Shown here: positions 42,276-51,619 of the stretch, piece after piece
How the letters are laid out: each line of letters begins with the position of its first letter
Position numbering within the stretch: position 1 is the first letter of the stretch
DNA from: Cyanobacteria bacterium UBA2566
GTDB taxonomy: Bacteria > Cyanobacteriota > Cyanobacteriia > Cyanobacteriales > Desertifilaceae
Direction of reading: 5' to 3'
Assembly: GCA_002340255.1 (NCBI GenBank)
Contig: DDLS01000209.1
Span: forward strand, 1 to 64,000
Length of the DNA: 64,000 bases
The notes under the pieces: generated by a model
What the model was told of the DNA's origin: nothing
Database searches by the model: none
What the model saw: only the letters and a program-made list of their open reading frames with translations
Program-made: the position numbers and the translations under genes

Positions 42276-43307
42276 ATGGCTCAAGAGAGGATCGTACCAG
42301 AATTTGATTCATCTTCCGTGAAAATGAGTCAAGAGGAAGGACTCAGACTCTATGAAGATATGGTATTAGGGCGGATATTTGAAGATAAGTGTGCAGAAAT
42401 GTATTACCGGGGCAAAATGTTCGGTTTTGTCCATCTTTACAATGGTCAAGAGGCAGTGGCTTCTGGCGTAATTAAATCCATGCGCCAAGATGAGGATTTT
42501 GTCTGTAGTACCTATCGAGATCACGTTCACGCTCTAAGTGCTGGAGTTCCGGCGCGGGAGGTGATGGCTGAGTTGTTTGGGAAAGCGACTGGATGCTCTA
42601 AAGGTCGGGGTGGCTCGATGCATATGTTTTCTGCCGAACATAAGCTCTTGGGGGGTTATGCATTTGTGGCTGAAGGCATTCCTGTGGCGACAGGTGCAGC
42701 GTTTCAGAGTAAGTATCGTCGGGAAACCATGGGAGATGAAAGTGCCGATCAAGTAACGGCTTGCTTTTTTGGAGATGGTGCTTGTAATAATGGCCAGTTT
42801 TTTGAATGCTTGAATATGGCGGCTTTGTGGAAGTTGCCAGTTCTGTATGTGGTCGAAAATAATAAGTGGGCAATTGGTATGGCTCATGATCGAGCCACTT
42901 CAGTACCAGAAATCTACAAAAAGGCCCATGCCTTTGGAATGCATGGGGTTGAAGTTGATGGCATGGATGTTTTAGCGGTTCGCGAAGTGGCTAAAGAGGC
43001 GATCGCCCGCGCCAGAGCTGGAGAAGGACCAACCGTAATTGAAGCCTTAACCTATCGTTTTCGGGGCCATTCCTTAGCCGATCCTGATGAACTGCGCTCT
43101 AAAGATGAGAAAGAGTTTTGGTTCCCCAGAGATCCCATCAAACGGTTTGCTGGCTATTTAACCCTTAAAGAATTAGCAACTGAGGCACAGTTAAAAGACA
43201 TCGATCGCAAAATTCAAGCCCTGGTGGATGATGCTGTTAAATTTGCCCTCGAAAGCCCTGAACCCGATCCAAGCGAACTCTACAAATATGTGTTTGTAGA
43301 CGATTAA
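42276..43307 (+). CDS. pdhA: Pyruvate dehydrogenase E1 component alpha subunit
   Basis: PdhA with PdhB decarboxylates pyruvate with thiamine diphosphate, feeding acetyl-CoA. This 343-aa protein has CSKGRGGSMHMF, the ThDP motif GDGACNNGQFFECLN...NNKWAI, and the loop YRFRGHSLADPDELRS. The ATG at 42276 (MAQERIVPEF) has AAGGGA 7 nt upstream; the GTG at 42255 is less likely. PdhB is not adjacent, as in many cyanobacteria. A 98-bp inverted-repeat element begins immediately after the stop codon. Confidence 0.95.
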   Translation: MAQERIVPEFDSSSVKMSQEEGLRLYEDMVLGRIFEDKCAEMYYRGKMFGFVHLYNGQEAVASGVIKSMRQDEDFVCSTYRDHVHALSAGVPAREVMAELFGKATGCSKGRGGSMHMFSAEHKLLGGYAFVAEGIPVATGAAFQSKYRRETMGDESADQVTACFFGDGACNNGQFFECLNMAALWKLPVLYVVENNKWAIGMAHDRATSVPEIYKKAHAFGMHGVEVDGMDVLAVREVAKEAIARARAGEGPTVIEALTYRFRGHSLADPDELRSKDEKEFWFPRDPIKRFAGYLTLKELATEAQLKDIDRKIQALVDDAVKFALESPEPDPSELYKYVFVDD

Positions 43308-43405
43308 TAGATGGCTTGCAGAAGTTAGGTAATCAGCAATGGTTCTAAATAATCCAGGATTATTGTATTGCTATTGATTTTCTTACTACTTATGCAAGAC
43401 ATCTA
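43308..43405 (+). mobile_element. 98-bp MITE-like element abutting the pdhA stop (copy 1)
   Basis: The element begins TAGATGGCTTGCAGAAG and ends with the complement of TAGATGTCTTGCATAAG, giving 17-bp terminal inverted repeats with few mismatches. It is bounded by TA at both ends. Its interior (GCTATTGATTTTCT) matches the copy at 54940-55036 in the opposite orientation. No coding capacity, so it would be non-autonomous. Confidence 0.75.
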
Positions 43406-43420
43406 ACGATCGTTAATGAA

Positions 43421-43448
43421 GTAGGGGCAAACCATTGTTCGCCCCTAC
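43421..43448. repeat. GTAGGGGC...GCCCCTAC palindrome
   Basis: GTAGGGGC and GCCCCTAC form an 8-bp perfect outer stem. It lies just after the MITE-like element and downstream of pdhA, and may serve as terminator. The other MITE copy also has such a palindrome beside it (54894-54924). Confidence 0.65.
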
Positions 43449-43514
43449 TCTTAGCGCTTCAAGTAATCAGTCACCGACTGATTACTTGAAATTACCCATT
43501 ACCAGTGCCAAGCC

Positions 43515-43901
43515 CTACTCACGAATCGGCCCGTTATAGTCTACTCTCACCCAAGAACCATCTTTCGCAACTGTGACCACACTTTCGACCGTGGGAACAG
43601 AGAAAACCGGTTCTCCCCCATAGAATTTAAACATCCAACTGCCATCCTCGTTATCCACAAATGGAGAGGATGTGGCATCTCCATGCATGGAGCTTTCTGC
43701 ACGATATTTGCTCAATCCTCCATTGGCTTGTTCTGCTGCTTGACGAGCCAAATTTTTAGCCCGACTTAAGCTGAAAATATCTTCAACTTCGACTCTAACT
43801 TCTGGATCGATGGGTAAAAGAGTTGGTGTTTGGGCAAAAGCACCCAGAGGAATTAAGGTTAAACCAGTAAGCGCTAACACACTAATCAACGTATTAGACA
43901 T
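43515..43901 (-). CDS. Secreted protein of unknown function
   Basis: This 128-aa protein has an N-terminal signal peptide (TLISVLALTGLTLIPLGAFAQ) with cleavage likely after AFA. The mature part contains LARQAAEQANGGLSKYRAE and EDGSWMFKFYGGEP...VVTVAKDGSWVRVDYNGP, suggesting a small beta domain. It resembles conserved cyanobacterial hypothetical proteins; no domain name can be given. It stands alone on the minus strand. Confidence 0.75.
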   Translation of the reverse strand: MSNTLISVLALTGLTLIPLGAFAQTPTLLPIDPEVRVEVEDIFSLSRAKNLARQAAEQANGGLSKYRAESSMHGDATSSPFVDNEDGSWMFKFYGGEPVFSVPTVESVVTVAKDGSWVRVDYNGPIRE

Positions 43902-44082
43902 TTTTACATGACCTCATATTGACAATCAATCTATCCTAACTTTACATTCTAAAGACCATTAAGTGGGGTTTTAAGTTCCCAACTTAGGGAATAGTTTAGA
44001 ATGAATTAATCCATATAAAGTGAAGATTAAATGAGCGTGCCTCCGGAACTGGAAATAGAAAAAACCAGCTCTCCTTTATTGC

Positions 44083-44358
44083 CTAATCCGAAGCACTACA
44101 TTTACTTCTCAATTCTTTTTTTAAAGTATAAACCAAACAATATCCTTCCGCAAATTCCAGGGAATAGTTACTTACAAGTTCCCAACCGCTTTTGCCATAT
44201 ATATTTAAGATTTTGACGACCATTTTGGGTTTACACAGGAGACCCTTTTGGCGACGAAAATGAGTGATTTGACCCTGGGGATAGAGCGATCTCACAGCGG
44301 TGATTTTCCCAGTGCGATCGCACATGACCAGTAGTTCTAAATAGCGCCAAATACTCAT
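44083..44358 (-). CDS. Small hypothetical protein (DUF4177-like ending)
   Basis: This protein of ~91 aa begins MSIWRYLELLVMCDRTGKIT. It contains YGKSGWELVSNYSLEF and CLVYTLKKEL, the pattern of DUF4177-like proteins (a strand, a GWELV turn, and a final strand). The ATG at 44358 is chosen over 44385 because the family-like part starts there. Function unknown. Confidence 0.65.
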   Translation of the reverse strand: MSIWRYLELLVMCDRTGKITAVRSLYPQGQITHFRRQKGLLCKPKMVVKILNIYGKSGWELVSNYSLEFAEGYCLVYTLKKELRSKCSASD

Positions 44359-44509
44359 CAATCTTTCGGGAACTCCATCTCTCACCCTCCGTTAAAAAGT
44401 TCACCCTTTTTCCTGGCGATCCGGAACTTCCCCGATCTGAGCAATTGTTGATTGACCGCTATACCGTTACCATAGTTTAGAGTAACCCCATCGTTGCTTT
44501 ATCTGCGCT

Positions 44510-45082
44510 ATGGTTAAGCTCCGTTCCACCTTATCTCTGCTTCTCGGATACGCCCTTACTCTGACGATCGTTTCAGGGGACTCTCAACCCGCACAGGGAC
44601 AACATCAATATCAAAATCCGGATGTTCCTTTTCCTTCGATTGTGCCATTGGACACTGAGCTATTGGAAGGAATTGAGGAAGGAAAACCTGTCTCTATCAG
44701 TGAAGGTGCAATTGTTACAGAAAATACGATTAAAGAGGGTCGCTTGACCCTACCAAGTTTATGGTGGGCTAGCAAGCAATATGGGAAGAATTTGCTGGTC
44801 ACCTGGTTTGCCTATCCTAGTGGCGATCAAAACACCCCTGGACGAGTCGATGTAGTGGTCAATCGTCAAGCTTGGCGCGAGACTTGTTATTTGAACCGCT
44901 ATGAGTTCGTGACCAAAATGGGAGCGATCGCCCGCGACTATGGCTATAATACTCGTCTGTTTAACCGTCAAGGGGAAGGTTTAGCCAGTTATACTTGTAA
45001 TTTTGCCACTCCTAACTTCTGCAATGTTCAAGGCCTGATTGTTAATCAAGGAGTTAACCAAGATTGTGTAGTGAGTCAGTAG
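44510..45082 (+). CDS. Secreted cysteine-containing protein, unknown
   Basis: This 190-aa protein has a signal peptide (LRSTLSLLLGYALTLTIVSG, cleavage near QPAQGQ) and a mature part with conserved Trp and Cys residues: PSLWWASKQYGKNLLVTWFA, WRETCYLNRYEF, YTCNF, NFCNVQGL and QDCVVSQ. Four cysteines suggest disulfides in the periplasm. It resembles conserved cyanobacterial secreted proteins without known function. Confidence 0.75.
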   Translation: MVKLRSTLSLLLGYALTLTIVSGDSQPAQGQHQYQNPDVPFPSIVPLDTELLEGIEEGKPVSISEGAIVTENTIKEGRLTLPSLWWASKQYGKNLLVTWFAYPSGDQNTPGRVDVVVNRQAWRETCYLNRYEFVTKMGAIARDYGYNTRLFNRQGEGLASYTCNFATPNFCNVQGLIVNQGVNQDCVVSQ

Positions 45083-45233
45083 AACGTTCGCTAAACTAAT
45101 ATGATAGACTAGGGAAATCTTATATTTTCACTTCCTCTTGCCCTAATAGCATTTCTCTATCAAGAGGTAAAAAATAAGAAACTTAAGACCCTTGGATTCC
45201 CCAAAAGACGATCGCTCATTCAAAAATACTTTT

Positions 45234-45701
45234 ATGAAAAACTGGTTAGAACATAGCGTACAAGTCGAAGTCGAAGCACCGATTGAGTTCGTTTGGGAAT
45301 TATGGTCAGATCTCGAACAAATGCCCCAATGGATGAAATGGATTGAATCGGTTCACGTATTAGAAGAAAATCCCAAATTGTCTCGATGGAAATTGGCTTC
45401 AGGGAACTTTGAATTTAGTTGGCTCTCACGCATCTTAAAACAAAGTCCCAATCAAATTATTCAATGGGAATCAGTTGATGGCTTGCCGAACCGGGGGGCA
45501 ATTCGCTTTTACGATCGCCATGAAACCAGTATCGTTAAATTAACCGTCGCCTATGCCATTCCTGGAATTGTCGGCAGACTGATGGATAAATTGCTTGGCC
45601 CCACAGTAGAATCAACCATTCAAGCAGACTTAGACCGCTTTCGAGCCTACGCACTCCAGAAAATGAGCGAGCGATCGCTAATGGGTAATGCAATCAAGTA
45701 A
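45234..45701 (+). CDS. SRPBCC (START-like) domain protein
   Basis: This 155-aa protein begins with the polyketide cyclase/dehydrase pattern: HSVQVEVEAPIEFVWELWSDLEQMPQWMKWIESV, then SRWKLASGNFEFSWLSRI and a C-terminal helix. The fold makes a hydrophobic ligand pocket. In cyanobacteria such proteins have been linked to lipid or pigment handling, but the ligand is unknown. The ATG at 45234 is preferred to an upstream TTG at 45192. A broken Uma2 gene follows 21 bp downstream. Confidence 0.85.
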   Translation: MKNWLEHSVQVEVEAPIEFVWELWSDLEQMPQWMKWIESVHVLEENPKLSRWKLASGNFEFSWLSRILKQSPNQIIQWESVDGLPNRGAIRFYDRHETSIVKLTVAYAIPGIVGRLMDKLLGPTVESTIQADLDRFRAYALQKMSERSLMGNAIK

Positions 45702-45722
45702 ACAGATACTCCTCATCCACCT

Positions 45723-46467
45723 ATGCACCTCGAATACCATCCTCGAAATTCCTTACCCTCGGCGGAGGATTTACCTGACTCAGATGAGACTCCTGTGGAT
45801 AACGAACTGCAAGATTTAATTCCCACCCTACTTAAAGCCATGTTGGCTTCTATTTGGTCAGAGCGTATGGATTGTTTTTTTGGAGTGGATATTGGGACTA
45901 TACACTGAACCTAACCAACAAGCCATTGTCCCTGATGGTTTTTTAAGTATTGGTGTTCCCAGAATTATTGATGAGGGTTTACGCTTATCTTATGTTCTTT
46001 GGGAAGAGAGAAAAGTGCCGACTTTAGTGTTAGAAGTTGTATCAAAAACCCAAAGGGGAGAATATGCTCAGAAAAAGAAAAAGTATGCTCAACTCGGAGT
46101 TCTCTACTATGTCATTTATAATCCCCTGCGGAAAAAGGAACAGAGATTAGAAGTGCATCAACTGAAGGGTGGGCAATATCAATTACTATCTGGGGGAACG
46201 GTATGGTTATCAGAATTGAATTTAGGTATCGGTAGCGATCGCGGAACGTATAAAGGAATCGAGAGAGAATGGCTCTATTGGTATGATGAAAACGGCGATC
46301 GCTATCCGACTCCAGAGGAAAGAGCTGAGTGCCAACAAGACAGGGCAGAGAGTGCTGAACTAGAGCGCGATCGCCAAAAACAGCGAGCCGATCGCGCCGA
46401 ATCAGATTTACAACAGCTACGCGAGAAATTACGACAATTAAATATCGATCTGGATGATCTATCGTAA
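45723..46467 (+). pseudogene. Uma2-family nuclease gene with +1 frameshift
   Basis: The first frame (from 45723) encodes MHLEYHPRN to SERMDCFFGVDIG and stops at 45908. The second frame continues LYTEPNQQAIVPDGFLSIG, LVLEVVSKTQRGEYAQKKKKYAQLGVLYYVIYNP and a coiled-coil tail to 46467. Removing one G from the GGG at about 45893-45895 joins the frames into a normal Uma2 protein of ~248 aa. The catalytic acids (PDGF, LEVVS) lie in the second part. It is either a recent pseudogene or a sequencing error. The tail resembles that of the intact Uma2 protein at 6637-7431. Confidence 0.85.
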
Positions 46468-46870
46468 TTTATTCGGGGCTAGGTAAGTTTGATCTAATTA
46501 GAGTCAAATTGCCTAGCAAACGCTCTGCTGGATTTCTGCTAAATTAGCTACAAATTTTCAGACTGACTCTTGGGTTAAGGAAATGCTAAGAAATATTTCA
46601 GAAACCTTGGGGCAGATCTGATCATTTTATTAAGAAAAAGGCGATCGCTCTTTTTTGCCGTCAAAATCAATCCTACACTTAAAGGTAACGGCTTCCAATT
46701 TCAGGAGATCGAGGTTTCAGAAGAAATAGGGATTTAAACCCAATCACCCATCAGCAGTCCGTTTTTGGCACTGCATCGGCAATGAACCCATCAAGTTCAT
46801 TCCCTATTTTCTGCACCCAATTCCCTCCTTCAAAGGACATTGAGGATTGAAAAGCAACTATATCAAGACC
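46468..46870. other. 403-bp region upstream of gltB, no gene seen
   Basis: No convincing coding frame, NtcA site (GTA-N8-TAC) or known riboswitch was recognised. At 46635-46656 a GCGATCGC octamer is flanked by an A run and a T run, possibly a weak terminator for the upstream gene. The gltB promoter should be in the right half. Confidence 0.4.
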
Positions 46871-49800
46871 ATGAACAGAACCACATCACCCCAAAAACAG
46901 GGTCTATACGATCCCCAATTTGAACATGATGCCTGCGGAGTTGGCTTTATTGTACACATGAAGGGGGAGAAATCTCACTCAATTGTTGAGCAAGCTCTCA
47001 CTATCCTGGTTAACCTTGAACATCGTGGTGCAGTCGGTGCAGAACCCAACACTGGAGATGGAGCGGGTATCCTACTGCAAATGCCCCATAAATTTATGGC
47101 AAAAGTTGCCCAAGAGCAAGGCATAAACTTACCGGAGGCAGGGCAATATGCGGTAGGCATGATTTTTTCATCTCCCGATCGCGAAGCCAGAAGCAAAGGA
47201 CGAGAAATTTTTGAGCAGATTGTCGCTGAAGAAGGGCAAAAAGTCATCGGCTGGCGGGATGTGCCCACCGATAACAGCAGTTTAGGGGCAACCGCTCAAG
47301 CGAGCGAACCCTTCATGCAGCAAGTGTTTATTGCCCGAAATCCAGATATAGTTGAAGATCTCGCCTTCGAGCGCAAACTCTACGCGATCCGCAAGCGCTC
47401 CCATACAGCTATTCGGACTCCAGGAATCGATCGCTATTGGTATCCCAGCAGTATTTCTTGCCGTACCTTAGTGTACAAAGGCATGTTAATGCCCCCCCAG
47501 GTAAAAGCCTACTTTCGGGACTTAAGCGATCCAGACTTAGAAAGCGCCCTCGGCTTAGTCCATTCCCGGTTCAGCACTAACACCTTCCCCAGTTGGGAGC
47601 GATCGCACCCCTATCGCTACGTTGCCCATAACGGCGAAATCAACACCCTACGCGGTAACATTAACTGGATGCACGCTCGCCAATCCCTATTTGGCTCATC
47701 CTCCCAAGAATTTGGCTCCGATCTAGACCGCATCCAACCGATTATCAACATCGACGGTAGTGACTCCGGGATCTTCGACAATACCCTAGAACTGATGACC
47801 TTGGCTGGGCGAAGTCTTCCCCATGCGGTGATGATGATGATCCCCGAACCCTGGGCGGCTCATGAGTCCATGAGTGATGAGCGCAAAGCCTTCTACGAAT
47901 ATCACGCTTCCTTAATGGAACCCTGGGATGGTCCTGCATCCATCGCCTTTACTGATGGCACCATGATGGGAGCGGTCTTAGACCGGAATGGTCTGCGTCC
48001 TTCTCGCTACTACGTCACCAAAGACGACCTAGTCATCATGGCCTCAGAAGCTGGCGTTCTACCGGTTGAACCAGAGAACGTAGCCAAAAAAGGTCGCTTA
48101 GAACCCGGTCGTATGTTCCTCGTGAATATGGACGAAGGACGCATTGTGGCGGATGAAGAAATTAAACATCAAATCGCCAGCGAGCATCCTTATCGAGAAT
48201 GGCTGGATCGATACCAAGTCAAACTCTCCGATCTGCCAGAAGGGTCTGTAGGGGCGGCATCTGTAGGGACGGGTTCACTAGGCTCTCCCCTGGAAAACCC
48301 AAATATGGGTGAACCCGCCCCTACACCCTTAGTTCAGCGGCAACGGGCGTTTGGCTATACCTTTGAAGAATTACGGATGCTAATCGCCCCCATGGCCCAA
48401 AATGGGGTAGAAGCAGTGGGAGCGATGGGAACTGATACCCCCCTGGCGGTACTCTCCAACCGGCCAAAATTGCTCTATGAGTATTTCAAGCAACTGTTTG
48501 CCCAAGTTACGAATCCCCCCATTGACTCGATTCGGGAAGCGATTATTACCTCGCCAATCACGACCATTGGTTCAGAACGTAACCTACTCAAGCCTGAACC
48601 AGAAAGCTGTCATCTGATCCAGTTGCCAACCCCGATTTTGAGTAATGCGCAGTTGGCGAAACTGAAGCAGCTCAGTGAAGGTAAAACCGAGGGTTTTCGT
48701 TCCCTAATGCTGCCAATTCTCTTTGACCCCAAAACTGGGGTAGAAGGACTAGAGGGCACATTAGAAGGTATATTTGCCAAGGCAGATGAGGCGATCGCCG
48801 AGGGGATTAACCTAATTATCCTCTCTGACCGAGATCTCGATGGCGATCGCGCCCCCATTCCGGCTCTGTTGGCTGTTTCGGGACTTCATCACCATCTGAT
48901 CCGCGCCGGAACCCGTACCCGTGTGGGCATTATCCTGGAATCTGGAGAACCCCGCGAAGTCCATCACTTTGCCGTTCTGATTGGCTATGGGTGTGGGGCG
49001 ATTAATCCCTATTTGGCCTTTGAAACCATCGGCTCGATGATCGAGCAGAACAATATACCACCGATGGATTATGAAAAAGCCTGCAAGAACTACATTAAGG
49101 CGGTCACAAAAGGGGTCATTAAGATTGGTTCCAAAATTGGGATTTCTACGATTCAGAGCTATCGTGGAGCGCAGATTTTTGAGAGTATTGGCTTAAGTTC
49201 TGAGGTGATTAACAAGTATTTCACTTGGACAGCGTCGCGCTTGGAAGGGATTGGCGTGGAGGCGATCGCTCAGGAGGCGATCGCCCGTCACCATCAAGGG
49301 TTCTTCAGCGAAATCCCCACTTTAGACGCGGGGGGCGAATATCAATGGCGCAAAGATGGAGAAGCTCACCTTTTGTCTCCGGAAACGATTCATCTGTTGC
49401 AGCGGGCAACTCAAGAAGGGGACTACGAGCTGTACAAACAATACAGCGCCAAAATGAATCAACAGGGGAAAGAGTTCTTCCGGTTGCGGGATCTGCTGGA
49501 GTTCAAGTCCCGCGATCCAATTCCCCTAGAAGAGGTCGAATCGGTTGAAGCTATTATGAAACGCTTTAAAACCGGAGCGATGAGCTATGGATCGATTTCC
49601 AAGGAAACCCATGAGAGTTTGGCGATCGCCATGAATCGGATTGGAGGTAAATCCAATACCGGGGAAGGCGGTGAAGATCCGGAGCGCTATACCTGGACAA
49701 ACGAGCGCGGAGACTCGAAAAATAGCGCCATTAAACAGGTGGCTTCCGGGCGCTTTGGGGTGACAAGTTTGTACCTCAGCCAAGCCAAGGAAATCCAAAT

Positions 49801-51520
49801 CAAAATGGCTCAGGGGGCAAAACCTGGAGAAGGGGGACAATTGCCTGGACGGAAGGTATATCCTTGGATTGCCAAAGTGCGCCATTCAACCCCTGGCGTA
49901 GGTTTGATTTCTCCTCCTCCCCACCACGATATTTACTCCATTGAAGACTTAGCCGAGTTAATTCACGACTTGAAAAATGCGAATCGCCAAGCGCGAATTA
50001 ACGTCAAACTGGTTTCAGAAGTGGGCGTAGGGACGATCGCCGCTGGAGTTGCCAAAGCTCACGCCGATGTGGTTCTCATCTCTGGGTTTGACGGGGGAAC
50101 AGGAGCAAGTCCGCAGACCTCGATTAAACATGCAGGTCTACCTTGGGAATTGGGTGTCGCAGAAACTCACCAAACTTTGGTGCTGAATAATCTGCGATCG
50201 CGCATCGTTGTGGAAACCGACGGACAAATGAAAACCGGTCGCGATTTGGCGATCGCCGCCCTCCTCGGTGCGGAAGAATATGGCTTCTCCACAATGCCCC
50301 TCGTTAGCCTGGGCTGTATCATGATGCGGGTCTGTCATAAAAACACCTGTCCCGTCGGTATTGCCACTCAAAACCCCGAACTGCGCAGCAAGTTTAATGG
50401 CGACCCCCAATACACCGTTAACTTCATGACCTTTATCGCCCAGGAATTGAGGGAAATCATGGCAGAGCTAGGTTTCCGCACCGTCAACGAAATGATCGGG
50501 CGCACGGATGTTCTAGAGCCAAGGAAAGCGGTCGAGCATTGGAAAGCCAAAGGTATTGACCTCTCCAAAGTTCTCTATCAACCCGAAGTCGGCGAAGACG
50601 TGGGGCGCTATTGCCAGATTCCCCAAGACCATGGATTAGAGAAATCCCTCGATATGACGGTACTGCTCGATCTGTGCAAAGAGGCGATCGAAAATGGCAC
50701 CCCCATTCGCAAAACCCTACCGATCCAAAATACCAACCGCGTCGTCGGTACAATCCTAGGCAACGAAATCATTAAACGCCATTGGGACGGACTCCCCGAA
50801 GACACCATTCACCTGCACTTCCAAGGCAGCGCCGGTCAAAGTTTTGGGGCATTTGTGCCCAAAGGAGTCACCCTAGAATTAGAAGGGGATGCCAATGACT
50901 ACTTTGGCAAAGGCTTAAGCGGCGGTAAGGTGATTCTTTATCCCCATAAATCCTCCACCTTTGTCCCGGCTGATAATATTGTCGTTGGAAATGTGGCCTT
51001 CTATGGTGCAACCAGCGGCGAAGCCTATATCCGGGGAATGGCGGGCGAGCGGTTCTGCGTCCGCAACTCCGGCGTGCAAGCCGTCGTTGAAGCTGTAGGA
51101 GACCATGCCTGTGAATACATGACTGGCGGTAAAGTTGTCATTCTGGGCAAAACCGGACGCAACTTTGCTGCTGGAATGAGTGGCGGTGTTGCCTATGTTT
51201 TAGATGAAACTGGTGACTTCTCCACCCGTTGTAACCGGGAAATGGTGGATCTCGAAACCCTAGAAGATCCAGAAGAGATCCGCGAGATTCATGAAATGAT
51301 TACCAAACATGGCCAGTATACGGAAAGCAAACGGGCTGAGTTGGTGCTGGCATCTTGGGAGTCCATGAGCCGGAAGTTTGTGAAGGTGATGCCTCGCGAC
51401 TACAAGCGGGTTCTCCAGCATATTCAGAATGCTTTAGCCAATGGCTTAAGCGGTGATGATGCCCTGTCAGCCGCATTTGAAGAGAATGCCCGCGACATTG
51501 CTCGCATCGGCGGAAGTTAG
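46871..51520 (+). CDS. gltB: Glutamate synthase large subunit (NAD(P)H-GOGAT, GltB)
   Basis: GltB makes glutamate from glutamine and 2-oxoglutarate. This 1549-aa protein has a short propeptide (21 residues) before the nucleophile Cys in HDACGVGFIVHMKG, an N-terminal glutaminase domain (EHRGAVGAEPNTGDGAG), the central domain, and the FMN synthase domain (EGGEDPERYTW, GGTGASP). The [3Fe-4S] cysteines (CIMMRVCHKNTCPVG) and C-terminal beta-helix are present. The neighbouring gltD argues for the NAD(P)H type rather than ferredoxin type. The ATG at 46871 matches the usual start; a TTG at 46847 is possible. An insert of ~27 residues after LSDLPEG is encoded by a palindromic repeat (48248-48324). Confidence 0.95.
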   Translation: MNRTTSPQKQGLYDPQFEHDACGVGFIVHMKGEKSHSIVEQALTILVNLEHRGAVGAEPNTGDGAGILLQMPHKFMAKVAQEQGINLPEAGQYAVGMIFSSPDREARSKGREIFEQIVAEEGQKVIGWRDVPTDNSSLGATAQASEPFMQQVFIARNPDIVEDLAFERKLYAIRKRSHTAIRTPGIDRYWYPSSISCRTLVYKGMLMPPQVKAYFRDLSDPDLESALGLVHSRFSTNTFPSWERSHPYRYVAHNGEINTLRGNINWMHARQSLFGSSSQEFGSDLDRIQPIINIDGSDSGIFDNTLELMTLAGRSLPHAVMMMIPEPWAAHESMSDERKAFYEYHASLMEPWDGPASIAFTDGTMMGAVLDRNGLRPSRYYVTKDDLVIMASEAGVLPVEPENVAKKGRLEPGRMFLVNMDEGRIVADEEIKHQIASEHPYREWLDRYQVKLSDLPEGSVGAASVGTGSLGSPLENPNMGEPAPTPLVQRQRAFGYTFEELRMLIAPMAQNGVEAVGAMGTDTPLAVLSNRPKLLYEYFKQLFAQVTNPPIDSIREAIITSPITTIGSERNLLKPEPESCHLIQLPTPILSNAQLAKLKQLSEGKTEGFRSLMLPILFDPKTGVEGLEGTLEGIFAKADEAIAEGINLIILSDRDLDGDRAPIPALLAVSGLHHHLIRAGTRTRVGIILESGEPREVHHFAVLIGYGCGAINPYLAFETIGSMIEQNNIPPMDYEKACKNYIKAVTKGVIKIGSKIGISTIQSYRGAQIFESIGLSSEVINKYFTWTASRLEGIGVEAIAQEAIARHHQGFFSEIPTLDAGGEYQWRKDGEAHLLSPETIHLLQRATQEGDYELYKQYSAKMNQQGKEFFRLRDLLEFKSRDPIPLEEVESVEAIMKRFKTGAMSYGSISKETHESLAIAMNRIGGKSNTGEGGEDPERYTWTNERGDSKNSAIKQVASGRFGVTSLYLSQAKEIQIKMAQGAKPGEGGQLPGRKVYPWIAKVRHSTPGVGLISPPPHHDIYSIEDLAELIHDLKNANRQARINVKLVSEVGVGTIAAGVAKAHADVVLISGFDGGTGASPQTSIKHAGLPWELGVAETHQTLVLNNLRSRIVVETDGQMKTGRDLAIAALLGAEEYGFSTMPLVSLGCIMMRVCHKNTCPVGIATQNPELRSKFNGDPQYTVNFMTFIAQELREIMAELGFRTVNEMIGRTDVLEPRKAVEHWKAKGIDLSKVLYQPEVGEDVGRYCQIPQDHGLEKSLDMTVLLDLCKEAIENGTPIRKTLPIQNTNRVVGTILGNEIIKRHWDGLPEDTIHLHFQGSAGQSFGAFVPKGVTLELEGDANDYFGKGLSGGKVILYPHKSSTFVPADNIVVGNVAFYGATSGEAYIRGMAGERFCVRNSGVQAVVEAVGDHACEYMTGGKVVILGKTGRNFAAGMSGGVAYVLDETGDFSTRCNREMVDLETLEDPEEIREIHEMITKHGQYTESKRAELVLASWESMSRKFVKVMPRDYKRVLQHIQNALANGLSGDDALSAAFEENARDIARIGGS
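48248..48324 (+). repeat. GTAGGGGC palindromic repeat inserted in frame within gltB
   Basis: GTAGGGACGGGTTCACT (48263-48279) pairs with GGTGAACCCGCCCCTAC (48308-48324) with two mismatches; a further GTAGGGGCGG lies at 48248. It is translated as SVGAASVGTGSLGSP...MGEPAPTP in a variable linker of GltB, between LSDLPEG and QRQRAFGYT. The reading frame stays open. Confidence 0.85.
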
Positions 51521-51551
51521 GGAGATGGGGAGATAGGGGGATAGGGAGATG
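51521..51551. repeat. G-rich GGAGATGGGGAGATAGGGGG tract between gltB and gltD
   Basis: It begins at the base after the gltB stop codon and matches the tract at 1-59. The gltB-gltD spacer of 99 bp still permits co-transcription. Confidence 0.65.
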
Positions 51552-51619
51552 TCCAAATTACTCCCCACTCCCCCACTCCTATTGAAGCGTTTTTTGTATT
51601 TAGAGTAGAGAGAGGGATT

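Noticed and set aside
42534..42887. 117-aa and 91-aa frames antisense to pdhA
   Set aside because: They mirror the conserved ThDP-binding region of pdhA and have no independent support.
46468..46870. Glutamine riboswitch or NtcA site upstream of gltB
   Set aside because: No GTA-N8-TAC and no recognisable glnA RNA core were found.
49526..49885. 119-aa frame antisense to gltB
   Set aside because: Fully inside the FMN domain coding sequence, no recognisable domain and no ribosome binding site noticed.
46871..51520. Assignment as ferredoxin-dependent GOGAT (glsF)
   Set aside because: The gltD gene follows directly and the N-terminal region fits the NAD(P)H-type large subunit better. The ferredoxin-type loop could not be evaluated by eye, so this is not absolute.
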